NCBI RefSeq assembly: GCF_900090295.1
Contig: NZ_LT607753.1
Location: forward strand, 124,001-188,000
Length of the DNA stretch: 64,000 nucleotides
Direction of reading: 5' to 3'
DNA from: Micromonospora coxensis
GTDB taxonomy: Bacteria > Actinomycetota > Actinomycetes > Mycobacteriales > Micromonosporaceae
This document shows, piece by piece, positions 8,380 to 16,979 of this stretch (its first letter is position 1; each line of letters opens with the position of its first letter). Below the pieces are notes generated by a model. The model searched no databases. It was not told the DNA's origin and saw only the letters and a list, made by a program, of their open reading frames with translations. A program made the position numbers and the translations under genes.

Positions 8380-11241
8380 ATGTCGAGCCCCGCCGAGCGG
8401 TACGCCGCGGCGCGCCGCCGGGCCGCGCAGGCCTCTCAGTTCCCGGCCCTGGACGAGTTCGCCCGCGACCTGGGATTCGACCTCGACGACTTCCAGCGTG
8501 AGGCGTGCCAGTCCCTGGAGCGCGGCAGCGGCGTGCTGGTCTGCGCCCCCACCGGCGCGGGCAAGACCGTGGTCGGTGAGTTCGCGGTGCACCTGGCCCT
8601 GCGCGGGGCGCCGCCGGCCGGCCGGTCACCGGCGCGCGAGGTCGCCCCCGACACGGGCGACGAGGTGGTCCCGGCCGGCGGCGGGGAGGCCGCGCCGTCC
8701 CCGGCCGCCGGCATCCGGCGCAAGTGCTTCTACACCACCCCGATCAAGGCGCTGTCCAATCAGAAGTACCACGACCTGGTCGACCGGTACGGCGCCGAGC
8801 AGGTCGGCCTGCTCACCGGCGACAACGCGATCAACGGCGACGCGCCGGTGGTGGTGATGACCACCGAGGTGCTGCGCAACATGCTCTACGCCGGCTCCAG
8901 CACCCTGGAGGGCCTGGCCTACGTGGTGATGGACGAGGTGCACTACCTCGCCGACCGGTTCCGTGGCGGGGTCTGGGAAGAGGTGATCATCCACCTGCCC
9001 GCCTCGGTCACCCTGGTCTCCCTGTCGGCCACCGTCTCCAACGCCGAGGAGTTCGCCGACTGGCTGGTGACCGTCCGGGGCGAGACCGCGGTGGTGGTCA
9101 GCGAGCACCGGCCGGTGCCGCTGTGGCAGCACATGCTGGTCGGCAAGCGGATGTTCGACCTGTTCCACGACGCCGACGCCGCCCGCAAGCACGACGTGCA
9201 CCCGGAGCTGCTGCGCTACACCCGCGACACGATGCGCCGGCTGGAGCTGGGCGAGGGGCGCAGCGCCGGCCCCGGCGCCGGGCGACGCGGTCCCCGCTGG
9301 CGTGGCCCGATGCGCCCGGACATCGTCGACCGGCTCGACCGCGAGGGGCTGCTTCCGGCGATCCTGTTCATCTTCAGCCGGGCCGGCTGCGCCGCCGCCG
9401 TGCAGCAGTGCCTCGCCGCCGGGCTGCGGCTCACCTCCCCCGAGGAGCGCGCCGAGATCCGCCGGGTCGTCGAGTCCCGGGTCACCGCCATCCCCGGCGA
9501 GGACCTGACCGTCCTCGGCTACTGGGAGTGGCTCGACGGGCTGGAGCGCGGTCTGGCCGCCCACCACGCCGGCATGCTCCCGGTGTTCAAGGAGGTCGTC
9601 GAGGAGCTGTTCGTCCGCGGCCTGGTCAAGGCGGTCTTCGCCACCGAGACCCTGGCGCTGGGCATCAACATGCCGGCCCGCTGCGTCGTGCTGGAGCGTC
9701 TGGTCAAGTTCAACGGGGAGGCGCACGTCGACCTCACCCCGGGCGAGTACACCCAGCTCACCGGCCGGGCCGGGCGCCGCGGCATCGACGTCGAGGGGCA
9801 CGCGGTGGTGGTCTGGTCCCCGGAGACCGACCCGCGCCACGTCGCCGGCCTCGCCTCCACCCGCACCTATCCGCTGCGCTCCAGCTTCCGGCCGTCGTAC
9901 AACATGGCGGTCAACCTGGTCGGCACGGTCGGCGTGGAGCCCGCCCGGGCGCTGCTGGAGTCGTCGTTCGCCCAGTTCCAGGCGGACCGGTCGGTGGTCG
10001 GCCTGGCCCGGCAGGTGCAGCGCAACACCGAGACCATCGAGGCGTACGGCGCGGAGGCGGCCTGCCACCACGGCGACTTCGACGAGTACTTCGCGCTGCG
10101 GGTGGCCATCGCCGACCGGGAGCGCGCCCTGGCCCGGCAGGGGCAGTCGCAGCGCAAGGCGGCGGCGGTGGCCTCGCTGGAGCGGCTGCGCGTCGGCGAC
10201 GTGATCCGGGTGCCGTCGGGCCGTCGGGCCGGGCTCGCCGTCGTGCTCGACCCGGCCACCGGCGGCTTCGGCGAGCCTCGCCCGCTGGTGCTCACCCAGG
10301 ATCGTTGGGCCGGGCGGGTCAGCCCGGGCGACTTCACCACCCCCGCCGAGGTGCTGGCCCGCATCCGGGTGCCGAAGCACTTCAACCACCGTTCCCCGGC
10401 GGCCCGCCGGGACCTGGCGGCCGAGGTCAGCGGCACCGGCCTGGACCGGCACGGCGGCCGCCGCGGTGGCCGGTCCCGGCAGGCAGCCGGTGAGGACCAC
10501 CGGATCAGCCAGCTCCGCACCGAGCTGCGCCGGCACCCCTGCCACGCCTGCGCCGACCGGGAGGAGCACGCCCGCTGGGCCGAGCGGCGCCGCCGGCTGG
10601 AGAAGGACACCGAGGAGCTGCGCCAGCGCGTCGCCGGGCGCACCGGCTCCCTCGCCCGTACCTTCGACCGGATCGTGGCGCTGCTCACCGCGCGCGGCTA
10701 CCTCTCCGCCGACGGCGGGGTGACCGACGCCGGCCGGATGCTCGGCCGGATCTGGACCGAGGCGGACCTGCTGGTCGCCGAGTGCCTGCGCCGGGGGGTC
10801 TGGGACGGGCTCTCCCCGGCCGAGCTGGCCGCCGCGGTCTCCGTGGTGGTCTTCGAGGCCCGGCGGGACCTCGACGAGCGCGCCTCGCTGCCACGCGGCC
10901 CGGTCGCCGACGCGGTCGAGGAGACGCTCAAGCTCTGGAGCGAGATCGAGTCCGACGAGGCGAACCGTGGCCTGGCGGTGACCCGGGAGCCGGACTTCGG
11001 CTTCGCCTGGCCGATCTACCGCTGGGCGCGGGGCGAGGCGCTGGCCAAGGTGCTCGCCAGCGGTCACCAGATCGACGGCGAGATGCCCGCCGGTGACTTC
11101 GTCCGCTGGGCGCGGCAGGTCGTCGACCTGCTCGGTCAGCTCGCCGACTCCGGAGGCGCGTCGACCGAGCTGCGGGCCACCGCCCGGCAGGCCATCGCGG
11201 CGGTCAACCGGGGCGTGCTGGCGTACCACACCTCCGCCTGA
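8380..11241 (+). CDS. helY: HelY/Mtr4-like DEVH-box RNA helicase
   Basis: A superfamily 2 helicase of 953 residues. Walker A is APTGAGKT (56-63), Walker B is DEVH in VMDEVHYLAD, then SAT (motif III) and QLTGRAGRRG (motif VI), followed by the DSHCT/arch-type C-terminal region typical of Ski2-like helicases and mycobacterial HelY. It is presumed to act in RNA turnover or processing. A low-complexity stretch rich in proline, alanine and glutamate (about residues 75-110) is inserted between motifs I and Ia. ATG 8380 has a leaderless promoter; the GGAGG directly before it is too close to act as a ribosome-binding site. Confidence 0.92.
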   Translation: MSSPAERYAAARRRAAQASQFPALDEFARDLGFDLDDFQREACQSLERGSGVLVCAPTGAGKTVVGEFAVHLALRGAPPAGRSPAREVAPDTGDEVVPAGGGEAAPSPAAGIRRKCFYTTPIKALSNQKYHDLVDRYGAEQVGLLTGDNAINGDAPVVVMTTEVLRNMLYAGSSTLEGLAYVVMDEVHYLADRFRGGVWEEVIIHLPASVTLVSLSATVSNAEEFADWLVTVRGETAVVVSEHRPVPLWQHMLVGKRMFDLFHDADAARKHDVHPELLRYTRDTMRRLELGEGRSAGPGAGRRGPRWRGPMRPDIVDRLDREGLLPAILFIFSRAGCAAAVQQCLAAGLRLTSPEERAEIRRVVESRVTAIPGEDLTVLGYWEWLDGLERGLAAHHAGMLPVFKEVVEELFVRGLVKAVFATETLALGINMPARCVVLERLVKFNGEAHVDLTPGEYTQLTGRAGRRGIDVEGHAVVVWSPETDPRHVAGLASTRTYPLRSSFRPSYNMAVNLVGTVGVEPARALLESSFAQFQADRSVVGLARQVQRNTETIEAYGAEAACHHGDFDEYFALRVAIADRERALARQGQSQRKAAAVASLERLRVGDVIRVPSGRRAGLAVVLDPATGGFGEPRPLVLTQDRWAGRVSPGDFTTPAEVLARIRVPKHFNHRSPAARRDLAAEVSGTGLDRHGGRRGGRSRQAAGEDHRISQLRTELRRHPCHACADREEHARWAERRRRLEKDTEELRQRVAGRTGSLARTFDRIVALLTARGYLSADGGVTDAGRMLGRIWTEADLLVAECLRRGVWDGLSPAELAAAVSVVVFEARRDLDERASLPRGPVADAVEETLKLWSEIESDEANRGLAVTREPDFGFAWPIYRWARGEALAKVLASGHQIDGEMPAGDFVRWARQVVDLLGQLADSGGASTELRATARQAIAAVNRGVLAYHTSA

Positions 11242-11292
11242 TCGGTCACTGTCAGTCATCGCCGTCCGGCGAATCGACGCATCGCACGGTCA

Positions 11293-11335
11293 CCGCAACA
11301 GCACCCCCCGAAGTGCCCAGGGGGTGCTGTTGCGG
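11293..11335 (+). terminator. 16-bp hairpin after the helicase gene
   Basis: A perfect 16-bp stem (11293-11308 with 11320-11335) has an 11-nt loop. It lies 52 bp after the helicase stop and 75 bp before the next gene on the same strand. It is a probable U-less terminator. Confidence 0.7.
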
Positions 11336-11409
11336 CTGCTGGAGGCACCCGTGATCATTGCTCCGGCGCTTGTGTTACGCGTCGGTAATGACTGGGGGGA
11401 AGAGCCGCC

Positions 11410-12297
11410 GTGGCGGAGATCAATCACTTTGAGTACGGGTGGATCACACCCGCGTTGAGCTACGCGTTGTCCGTGCTGGGCTCGGCCCTCGGGCTGGTCT
11501 GCGCCGGCCGGATCCGCACCGCGGCCACCGGGGGGCAGCGCGCCTGGTGGGGTCTGCTCGCCGCCTGGGCGATCGGCGGCACCGCCATCTGGGCGATGCA
11601 CTTCATGGCGATGCTCGGCTTCGCCGTGCAGGGCACCCGCATCCGGTACGACGTGCCGCTCACCGCGGCCAGCACCGGCATCGCGGTGGCCGCGGTCGGC
11701 ATCGGCCTGTTCATCGTCGGCACCGGCCGGCTCAACGCCCTGCGGCTGATCGCCGGTGGCCTCTTCACCGGGGCGGGTGTGGCCGCGATGCACTACACCG
11801 GCATGGCCGCGATGCGGCTCGACGGCGACCTCGGCTACGACTCCACCCGGGTCGCGCTCTCCGTGCTCATCGCCGTCGTCGCCGCCACCGTGGCGCTCTG
11901 GCTGGCCATGACCGTCCGCCGGGGACTCGCCATCGCCGCCTCCGCGCTGCTGATGGGCGTCGCCGTCAACGGCATGCACTTCACCGGCATGAGCGCGCTG
12001 TCGGTGCACCTGCACGATCGGCCCGGTGACGTCGCGGGCACCAGCGTCAGCTCCCTGCTGGTCCCGATCGTCCTGGCGGTGATCCTGGTGATCGTCGGCC
12101 TCGTCTACGCGCTGCTCGCCGCGCCCACCGAGGACGACCGCGCCGCGGTGGCGTACCTGGCCGCTCGGCAGAGCGCGGAGCCGCCCGCGCCGGCCGCCGC
12201 GCCGGAGCCGGCCGCGGACCCGGTCGGGCTGCGCGCCCGGTCGACCCTGGGTCAGCCCGGCACCCCGTTCCCGTCCCGCCGGCAGCCGCCGCGCTGA
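11410..12297 (+). CDS. MHYT-domain integral membrane protein
   Basis: A protein of 295 residues with seven predicted transmembrane helices. The MHYT signature appears in three versions: MHFMAM, MHYTGM and MHFTGM. MHYT domains are proposed to bind copper at the membrane and sense a diatomic gas; in other bacteria they are often fused to GGDEF/EAL modules. Here the protein ends in a proline/alanine-rich cytoplasmic tail of about 60 residues with no output domain. GTG 11410 follows the purine-rich Shine-Dalgarno GGGGGAAGAG. Its partner, if any, is not in the window. Confidence 0.9.
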   Translation: MAEINHFEYGWITPALSYALSVLGSALGLVCAGRIRTAATGGQRAWWGLLAAWAIGGTAIWAMHFMAMLGFAVQGTRIRYDVPLTAASTGIAVAAVGIGLFIVGTGRLNALRLIAGGLFTGAGVAAMHYTGMAAMRLDGDLGYDSTRVALSVLIAVVAATVALWLAMTVRRGLAIAASALLMGVAVNGMHFTGMSALSVHLHDRPGDVAGTSVSSLLVPIVLAVILVIVGLVYALLAAPTEDDRAAVAYLAARQSAEPPAPAAAPEPAADPVGLRARSTLGQPGTPFPSRRQPPR

Positions 12298-12324
12298 CGT
12301 CCGCCGGGCCGGCCAACGGTCGAC

Positions 12325-12369
12325 CATGACGGGGCGGCGGTGCGCGGGTGGTCCGCCGCCGCCGTCATG
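12325..12369. terminator. Hairpin between convergent MHYT and methyltransferase genes
   Basis: CATGACGG with a GGCGGCGG extension pairs with CCGCCGCC and CCGTCATG across a G-rich loop. It lies in the 84-bp gap between two convergent stops and so is probably a bidirectional terminator. Confidence 0.6.
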
Positions 12370-12381
12370 ACCGTCGCGGGC

Positions 12382-13008
12382 TCAGCGCAGGAAGCGGAAC
12401 AGCTCGCCGTCCGGGTCCAGCGGGCGCGGTGACCCGGTCAGCCGGTGGACGCCGACGGAGAAGAGCACGTCGGGCGGGGCGTGGAAGGCGCGCTCCCGCA
12501 GGCCCGCCTCCCGCAGCCACCGCCGCAGCGTCGGGGTGCGGTCGGGCGCGGCGCGGCTGCGCGTCCAGAGCACGGTGGCCCCGGGCGCGCAGAGCTGGGG
12601 AAGGGCGTGCACCGTGCGGCGCACGTCGGAGTCGGAGATGTTGCCGAAGACCCCGACCATGAGCACCAGGTCGGCGGGGACGGCGTCGACGTAGGAGGAG
12701 AGCTTCCCGGCGTCGGCGCACCGCACCGTCACGTCGGGCAGGCCGGCGGCGGCCGCGCGGGCGGCGGCGACGTTGCGGTGGTCGTACTCCAGCAGGGTGG
12801 CCCGCACACGGGCGGCGTCGTCCCGCCCGGTGAGCGCCCCGATCAGGTCGTGGCCCTGCCCGGCGCAGGCGCTCACCACGGTCAGCGCCTCGCCGGGGCG
12901 CGCGTCGAGCCACCGCCCGATCTCCCGCCGGACCAGCGCCAACCTCCGGGACAGCGGGGACGCGGGATCGGCGTAGTCGCGGTGCCACGCCTGCCAGTCG
13001 GTCGTCAC
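12382..13008 (-). CDS. Class I SAM-dependent methyltransferase-like protein
   Basis: A protein of 208 residues with a Rossmann methyltransferase core. VVSACAGQGHDLIG is the degenerate SAM-binding glycine loop, LEYDHRN supplies the acidic residue after strand 2, and CADAG sits at the strand-3 turn. The C-terminal half is predicted alpha/beta. No substrate can be assigned. GTG 13008 opens the fold directly. The 189 bp between it and the upstream exonuclease gene are extremely GC-rich, with repeated GGCCGG units and no clear promoter. Confidence 0.8.
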   Translation of the reverse strand: MTTDWQAWHRDYADPASPLSRRLALVRREIGRWLDARPGEALTVVSACAGQGHDLIGALTGRDDAARVRATLLEYDHRNVAAARAAAAGLPDVTVRCADAGKLSSYVDAVPADLVLMVGVFGNISDSDVRRTVHALPQLCAPGATVLWTRSRAAPDRTPTLRRWLREAGLRERAFHAPPDVLFSVGVHRLTGSPRPLDPDGELFRFLR

Positions 13009-13197
13009 GGCGAGCCCCCGATCTCGTCCGGCCGGCGGCGACCCCGCCGGCCCACCCTCGGCCGGACCTGGCGGCGCCGTTCGGCCCGCGCGTGGCCGGG
13101 CCGGGCGGTGGCGTCCGGCCCGCCGTGGCCCAAGCGGCGACCCGGTTGGGTCCGTTCGTGGCCGGACCCGGCGAACCGGCCGGGCCGTGCCCGACGC

Positions 13198-14118
13198 TCA
13201 GCCACGGTCGGCGAGGGCGTCCACCAGCCGCCGGCAGGAGCCGGCCAGGTTCCACCGCTGCGCCAGCGCGAGCAGCCGGTCACCGTCCACCGGGGCCGTC
13301 GGCAGCGCGGTGGCCAGTTCCGGCAGGGGCACGTCGGTGGCGACCCGCACCACCTTCGGCGCGACGGCCAGGTAGTCGCGGGCGGCGTCGAGCTTGGTGC
13401 GCAGCCCCGGCGCGAAACCGGAGTCGGGCGCGTCCAGCGCGGCGAGGATGCCGTCGAGGCCGCCGTAGCGCGTGATGAGCCGGGCGGCGGTCTTCTCACC
13501 GACGCCCGGCACGCCGGGCAGGCCGTCGCTCGGGTCGCCACGCAGCGCCGCGAAGTCGGCGTACCGGTCGGCGGGCACGCCGTAGCGGGCCCGCACCGCC
13601 GCGTCGTCGCAGTCCTCCAGCTTGGCCACCCCCCGGCCGACGTAGAGCAGCCGTACCGGGCGGGCGTCGTCGACGAGCTGGAACAGGTCCCGGTCGCCGG
13701 AGACCACCTCCACCGGGGCGGGCTGGGTCACCGCGAGGGTGCCGAGCACGTCGTCGGCCTCGTAGCCGGTGGCGCCGATCGCCCGGATGCCGATCGCGTC
13801 GAGCACCTCCAGGATCACCGGCACCTGGGGCGACAGGGTGTCCGGCACCTCCTCGCCGCCCTCCGGCGCGACCCGGTGCGCCTTGTACGACGGCAGCAGT
13901 TCCACCCGCCACGCCGGCCGCCAGTCGTGGTCCAGCGCGCAGACCATCCGGTCGGGCCGGCGGGTACGGATCAACTGGGCGAGCATGTCGAGGAAGCCGC
14001 GTACGGCGTTGACCGGCTGGCCGTCCTCGGCCCGCGCCGCCGACTCGGGGACGCCGAAGTAGGCCCGGAAGTAGAGACTCGGAGCGTCGATCAGCAGGAT
14101 CGGAGGTCGGTGTGCCAC
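13198..14118 (-). CDS. 5'-3' exonuclease (Pol I-type 5' nuclease domain)
   Basis: A stand-alone 5' nuclease of 306 residues related to the N-terminal domain of DNA polymerase I. Acidic metal-binding motifs are visible: LLIDAPSL, GYEADDVLG, VSGDRDLFQL and GDPSDGLPGVPGVGEKTA (which includes the helix-hairpin-helix). The family removes 5' flaps or RNA primers. GTG 14118 has a near-consensus CAGGCT box 7 nt upstream, so it may be leaderless. The polymerase domain is absent, as in other actinobacterial paralogues. Confidence 0.92.
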   Translation of the reverse strand: MAHRPPILLIDAPSLYFRAYFGVPESAARAEDGQPVNAVRGFLDMLAQLIRTRRPDRMVCALDHDWRPAWRVELLPSYKAHRVAPEGGEEVPDTLSPQVPVILEVLDAIGIRAIGATGYEADDVLGTLAVTQPAPVEVVSGDRDLFQLVDDARPVRLLYVGRGVAKLEDCDDAAVRARYGVPADRYADFAALRGDPSDGLPGVPGVGEKTAARLITRYGGLDGILAALDAPDSGFAPGLRTKLDAARDYLAVAPKVVRVATDVPLPELATALPTAPVDGDRLLALAQRWNLAGSCRRLVDALADRG

Positions 14119-14173
14119 GCCCGACAGCCTGGCACAGCCCCCCGACGACGTGGGGGACGCCGGTCGGCCGGGG

Positions 14174-14392
14174 TCAGCGGCGCTCGGGGTCGGTGTAGAG
14201 CGCCTCGCGGCGGGCGACCCGCTGCACCGCGTAGCTGGTGACCAGCAGCGCGATCGCCACCACCACCTCCAGCCAGGCCAGCGCGCCGTCGGCGACGGTC
14301 AGGCCGAGCAGGAGCAGCACCAGCCCTGCCACGGCGAGGATGCCCGCCCAGAGCAGCCGTCGTTGGCGTGCCGCCGCCCGGTCCTGTGCCAC
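14174..14392 (-). CDS. Small two-helix membrane protein
   Basis: A protein of 72 residues: a basic N-terminus, two hydrophobic helices (about 13-33 and 37-57) and a charged C-terminal tail. GTG 14392 follows GAGAGGCGG at Shine-Dalgarno distance. It lies upstream of the exonuclease gene on the same strand (55 bp gap), a possible operon. I do not recognise the family, and no function can be assigned. Confidence 0.65.
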   Translation of the reverse strand: MAQDRAAARQRRLLWAGILAVAGLVLLLLGLTVADGALAWLEVVVAIALLVTSYAVQRVARREALYTDPERR

Positions 14393-14583
14393 CGCGTCCG
14401 CCTCTCGTCGCCCCTGTGACCAGGCTATCCGCGCCCGGCGGCCGGCGGGCCGACAACGGCGCAGCGGCGCGGCGAGCCCGTCGACGGTGCGCCGGTGGAT
14501 CGGACCTGCCGCGCGGGGCCGTCCCCGGCGACCGGGCGCGAACGAGGTGTCGCCGGCCCGGGCCCCCGGGGAGACTGGCCGGT

Positions 14584-15684
14584 ATGCCGTTCCTGCCCGG
14601 ACTGACCCTGAGCCGCCGCTTCCACGACGAGGTCGTCGCCCCGCTGCTGGCGCGCCGCCTGCCGGGCCTGCGGTACGCGGCGGGGCTGCTCGACGGCGGG
14701 TCGGAGCTGCTCGGCCTGGACACCCCGCGTTCCACCGATCACGACTGGGGGCCGCGGGTGCAGCTCTTCGTCGCCGACTCCGCCGCGGTCGGGCCGGTGC
14801 GGGCCGTGCTGGAGGAGCTGCCGGCGGCGTTCCTGGGCTGGCCCACCCGGTTCGCCGGCGGCCCCGACGTCCGCCTCGGCGTGGTGCGCCCGGACGGCGA
14901 CCGGCACGGCGTGGGCGTGTACGACCTGTCGGGCTGGCTGCGTGGCCGGCTCGGCGTCGACCCGGCCGACGGACTCGACGTCGACGACTGGCTGTCGGTG
15001 CCGACCCAGCGGCTGGCCGAGCTGACCGGCGGCGCGGTCTTCCACGACGGACTGGCCGGGGCGCTCACCCGTACCCGGGACCGGCTGGCGTGGTATCCGG
15101 ACGACGTCTGGCGGTACGTGCTGGCCGCCGCCTGGACCCGGGTGAGCCAGGCCGAGCACCTGCCCGGCCGGTGCGCCGAGGTCGGTGACGAGCTGGGCAG
15201 TCGGGTGGTGGCTGCCGGCGTCGCCCACGACCTGATGCGCCTCGGGCTGCTGTTGCACCGCCGCTGGCCCCCGTACGACAAGTGGCTGGGCACCCTGTTC
15301 GCGCGGTTGCCCGGTGCGGCGCCGCTGGTCGTGGCGCTGTCGGCGGCCTTCGGGCCCGGCGGCTGGCCCGACCGGCAGGCGGGGCTGGCCCGCGCCCTGG
15401 AGACCGTCGCGGGCTGGACCAACGACACCGGGCTCGGCACGCCGGTCGACCCCCGGGTGCGGCCCTTTCACGACCGGCCCTTCCTGGTGCTAGACGCCGG
15501 CCGGTGCGCCGCCGCGCTGCGGGCCGGGATCGGTGACCCGGCGCTGCGGGCGCGTCCGCCGGTGGGCGCGGTCGACCAGTACGTGCACAGCGTCGATGTG
15601 CTCACCCGTGCCGACCGGGCCCGGCGGGTGGCGGCGGCCGTGCTGCCGGGCACGCCGGTCAGCCCACCGGCGTCGCCCGCCTGA
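14584..15684 (+). CDS. DUF4037 domain protein
   Basis: A protein of 366 residues. The first half has GLLDGGSELLGLDTPRSTDHDWGPR, a glycine-serine and DxD-like arrangement reminiscent of nucleotidyltransferase-fold proteins. The second half (WYPDDVWRYVLAAAWTRVSQ, and DLMRLGLLLHRRWPPYDKW) is typical of DUF4037. A nucleotidyltransferase activity is only an inference from the fold. ATG 14584 is preceded by GGGGAGA about 9 nt upstream; the frame is open further upstream without coding character. The end overlaps the convergent MFS gene by 26 bp. Confidence 0.82.
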   Translation: MPFLPGLTLSRRFHDEVVAPLLARRLPGLRYAAGLLDGGSELLGLDTPRSTDHDWGPRVQLFVADSAAVGPVRAVLEELPAAFLGWPTRFAGGPDVRLGVVRPDGDRHGVGVYDLSGWLRGRLGVDPADGLDVDDWLSVPTQRLAELTGGAVFHDGLAGALTRTRDRLAWYPDDVWRYVLAAAWTRVSQAEHLPGRCAEVGDELGSRVVAAGVAHDLMRLGLLLHRRWPPYDKWLGTLFARLPGAAPLVVALSAAFGPGGWPDRQAGLARALETVAGWTNDTGLGTPVDPRVRPFHDRPFLVLDAGRCAAALRAGIGDPALRARPPVGAVDQYVHSVDVLTRADRARRVAAAVLPGTPVSPPASPA

Positions 15685-16918
15685 CCGGCTCGTCGGCGTC
15701 CAGGTCGGTGAGGTCGCGCAGCCGCCGGACGGGGGAGCGGAACAGCACCAGGGGCGCGAGCAGCGTCGCCCCGGCGAAGACGACCAGCGTGGCCCGCGCG
15801 CCGACCAGCCCGGCGAGCGTGCCGGCGGCCAGCCCGCCGACGGGGATGGCGCCCCAGGAGACGAAGCGGACCGTGGCCATCACCCGGGAGAGCAGCTCCG
15901 GCGGGCTCGCGGTCTGCCGGTACGTCCGGGTGGTGACGCTGAGCACCACCACGCCACCGGCGAAGACCACGTTCCCGGCGGCGAACGCCAGGTACGCCGG
16001 CCAGCCCGCGCCGAGCGGGACGGCGGCGGCGCCGAGCACCGCGACGCCGCAGCCGACCAGCACCGACCGGGCGCTGCCCCACCGGCCGGTGATCCACGGT
16101 GTCAGCGCGGCGCCCACCAGCGATCCGACGCCCTCGACCGCGAGCAGGACGCCGACCAGGGCGGCCGGGGCGTGCAGCTCGCGGACCAGGTACAGCGGGT
16201 AGACGGCCAGCTGCGCGCCGCAGACGAAGTTCACCGCGGTGGCGGCCCACATGGTCGGGCCCATGATCCGGTGCCGGGTGACGTACCGCCAGCCCTCGGC
16301 GATCATCCGCCGTACCGGGGGCCAGCGGTCGGGGGCGTCGGAGCGGCGGGCGGGCAGCGAGCGCAGCAGCACCGCCGAGACGAGGTAGCTGGCGGCGTCG
16401 ACCAGCATCGTCGGCACCGCGCCGAGCGCCTGCACGGCGAGGCCGCCCAGGGACGGGCCGCTGAGCTGGGTGACCGCGTGCGTGGCGGAGGTGAGGCTGT
16501 TGCGGGAGTGCAACTGGTCGCGGCTGACGATGGCCGGCAGGAAGGTGGAGTTCGCGACGTCGAACAGGACGTTGGCGAAGCTGACCACCAGGGCCACCAC
16601 GACGAGCTGGGCGACGGTCAGCCGGCCGGCCCACCAGGCCAGCGGGATGGAGGCGACCGCCGCCGCCCGGGCCAGGTCGGCGCCGACCTGCGCGCCGCGC
16701 AGCGGCAGCCGCTGCACGATCACCCCGGCGGGCAGCCCGATCACCAGCCACGCCACGTAGCTGGCGGCGGCGACGAGCCCCATCTCGAAGGCGGACGCGT
16801 CCAGCACGGTCAGCGCCGTCAACGGCAGCGCCACCGCGCCGACCGCCGACCCGACCTGGCTGGTCGTGCCGGCGGCCCACCAGCGCCAGAACACCCCGGC
16901 CCCTTGCCTGACGGTCAT
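15659..16918 (-). CDS. MFS transporter (putative drug/metabolite exporter)
   Basis: A protein of 419 residues with about twelve transmembrane segments of the major facilitator superfamily, closest in style to the enterobactin-exporter/macrolide-efflux (MFS_3) group with DVANSTFLPAIV and RLPLRG elements. ATG 16918 is chosen as the first codon of the hydrophobic core; GGGGG lies 9-10 nt upstream. It is divergent from the HxlR-redoxin regulator gene with only 61 bp between the starts, and the palindromes there suggest that regulator controls it. The substrate is unknown. Confidence 0.88.
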   Translation of the reverse strand: MTVRQGAGVFWRWWAAGTTSQVGSAVGAVALPLTALTVLDASAFEMGLVAAASYVAWLVIGLPAGVIVQRLPLRGAQVGADLARAAAVASIPLAWWAGRLTVAQLVVVALVVSFANVLFDVANSTFLPAIVSRDQLHSRNSLTSATHAVTQLSGPSLGGLAVQALGAVPTMLVDAASYLVSAVLLRSLPARRSDAPDRWPPVRRMIAEGWRYVTRHRIMGPTMWAATAVNFVCGAQLAVYPLYLVRELHAPAALVGVLLAVEGVGSLVGAALTPWITGRWGSARSVLVGCGVAVLGAAAVPLGAGWPAYLAFAAGNVVFAGGVVVLSVTTRTYRQTASPPELLSRVMATVRFVSWGAIPVGGLAAGTLAGLVGARATLVVFAGATLLAPLVLFRSPVRRLRDLTDLDADEPVRRATPVG

Positions 16919-16947
16919 GCCGTCGACCCCCGTCCCCGAACCGGTGA

Positions 16948-16974
16948 GTTCCAATCTGGAACGGACTATAGTCC
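16948..16974. promoter_or_regulatory. Two palindromes and leaderless promoter between MFS and hxlR-redoxin genes
   Basis: GTTCC-N5-GGAAC (16948-16962) is directly followed by the perfect 12-bp palindrome GGACTATAGTCC (16963-16974). The palindrome contains a TATAGT minus-10 box (16967-16972) 7 nt before the regulator's GTG. ACT/AGT dyads are characteristic of HxlR/YodB-type operators, so autorepression and control of the MFS gene are likely. Confidence 0.65.
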
Positions 16975-16979
16975 ATGGC

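Noticed and set aside
13009..13197. GC-rich gap with recurring GGCCGG units as a repeat array or attachment site
   Set aside because: Units are irregular in spacing and sequence and match the background composition.
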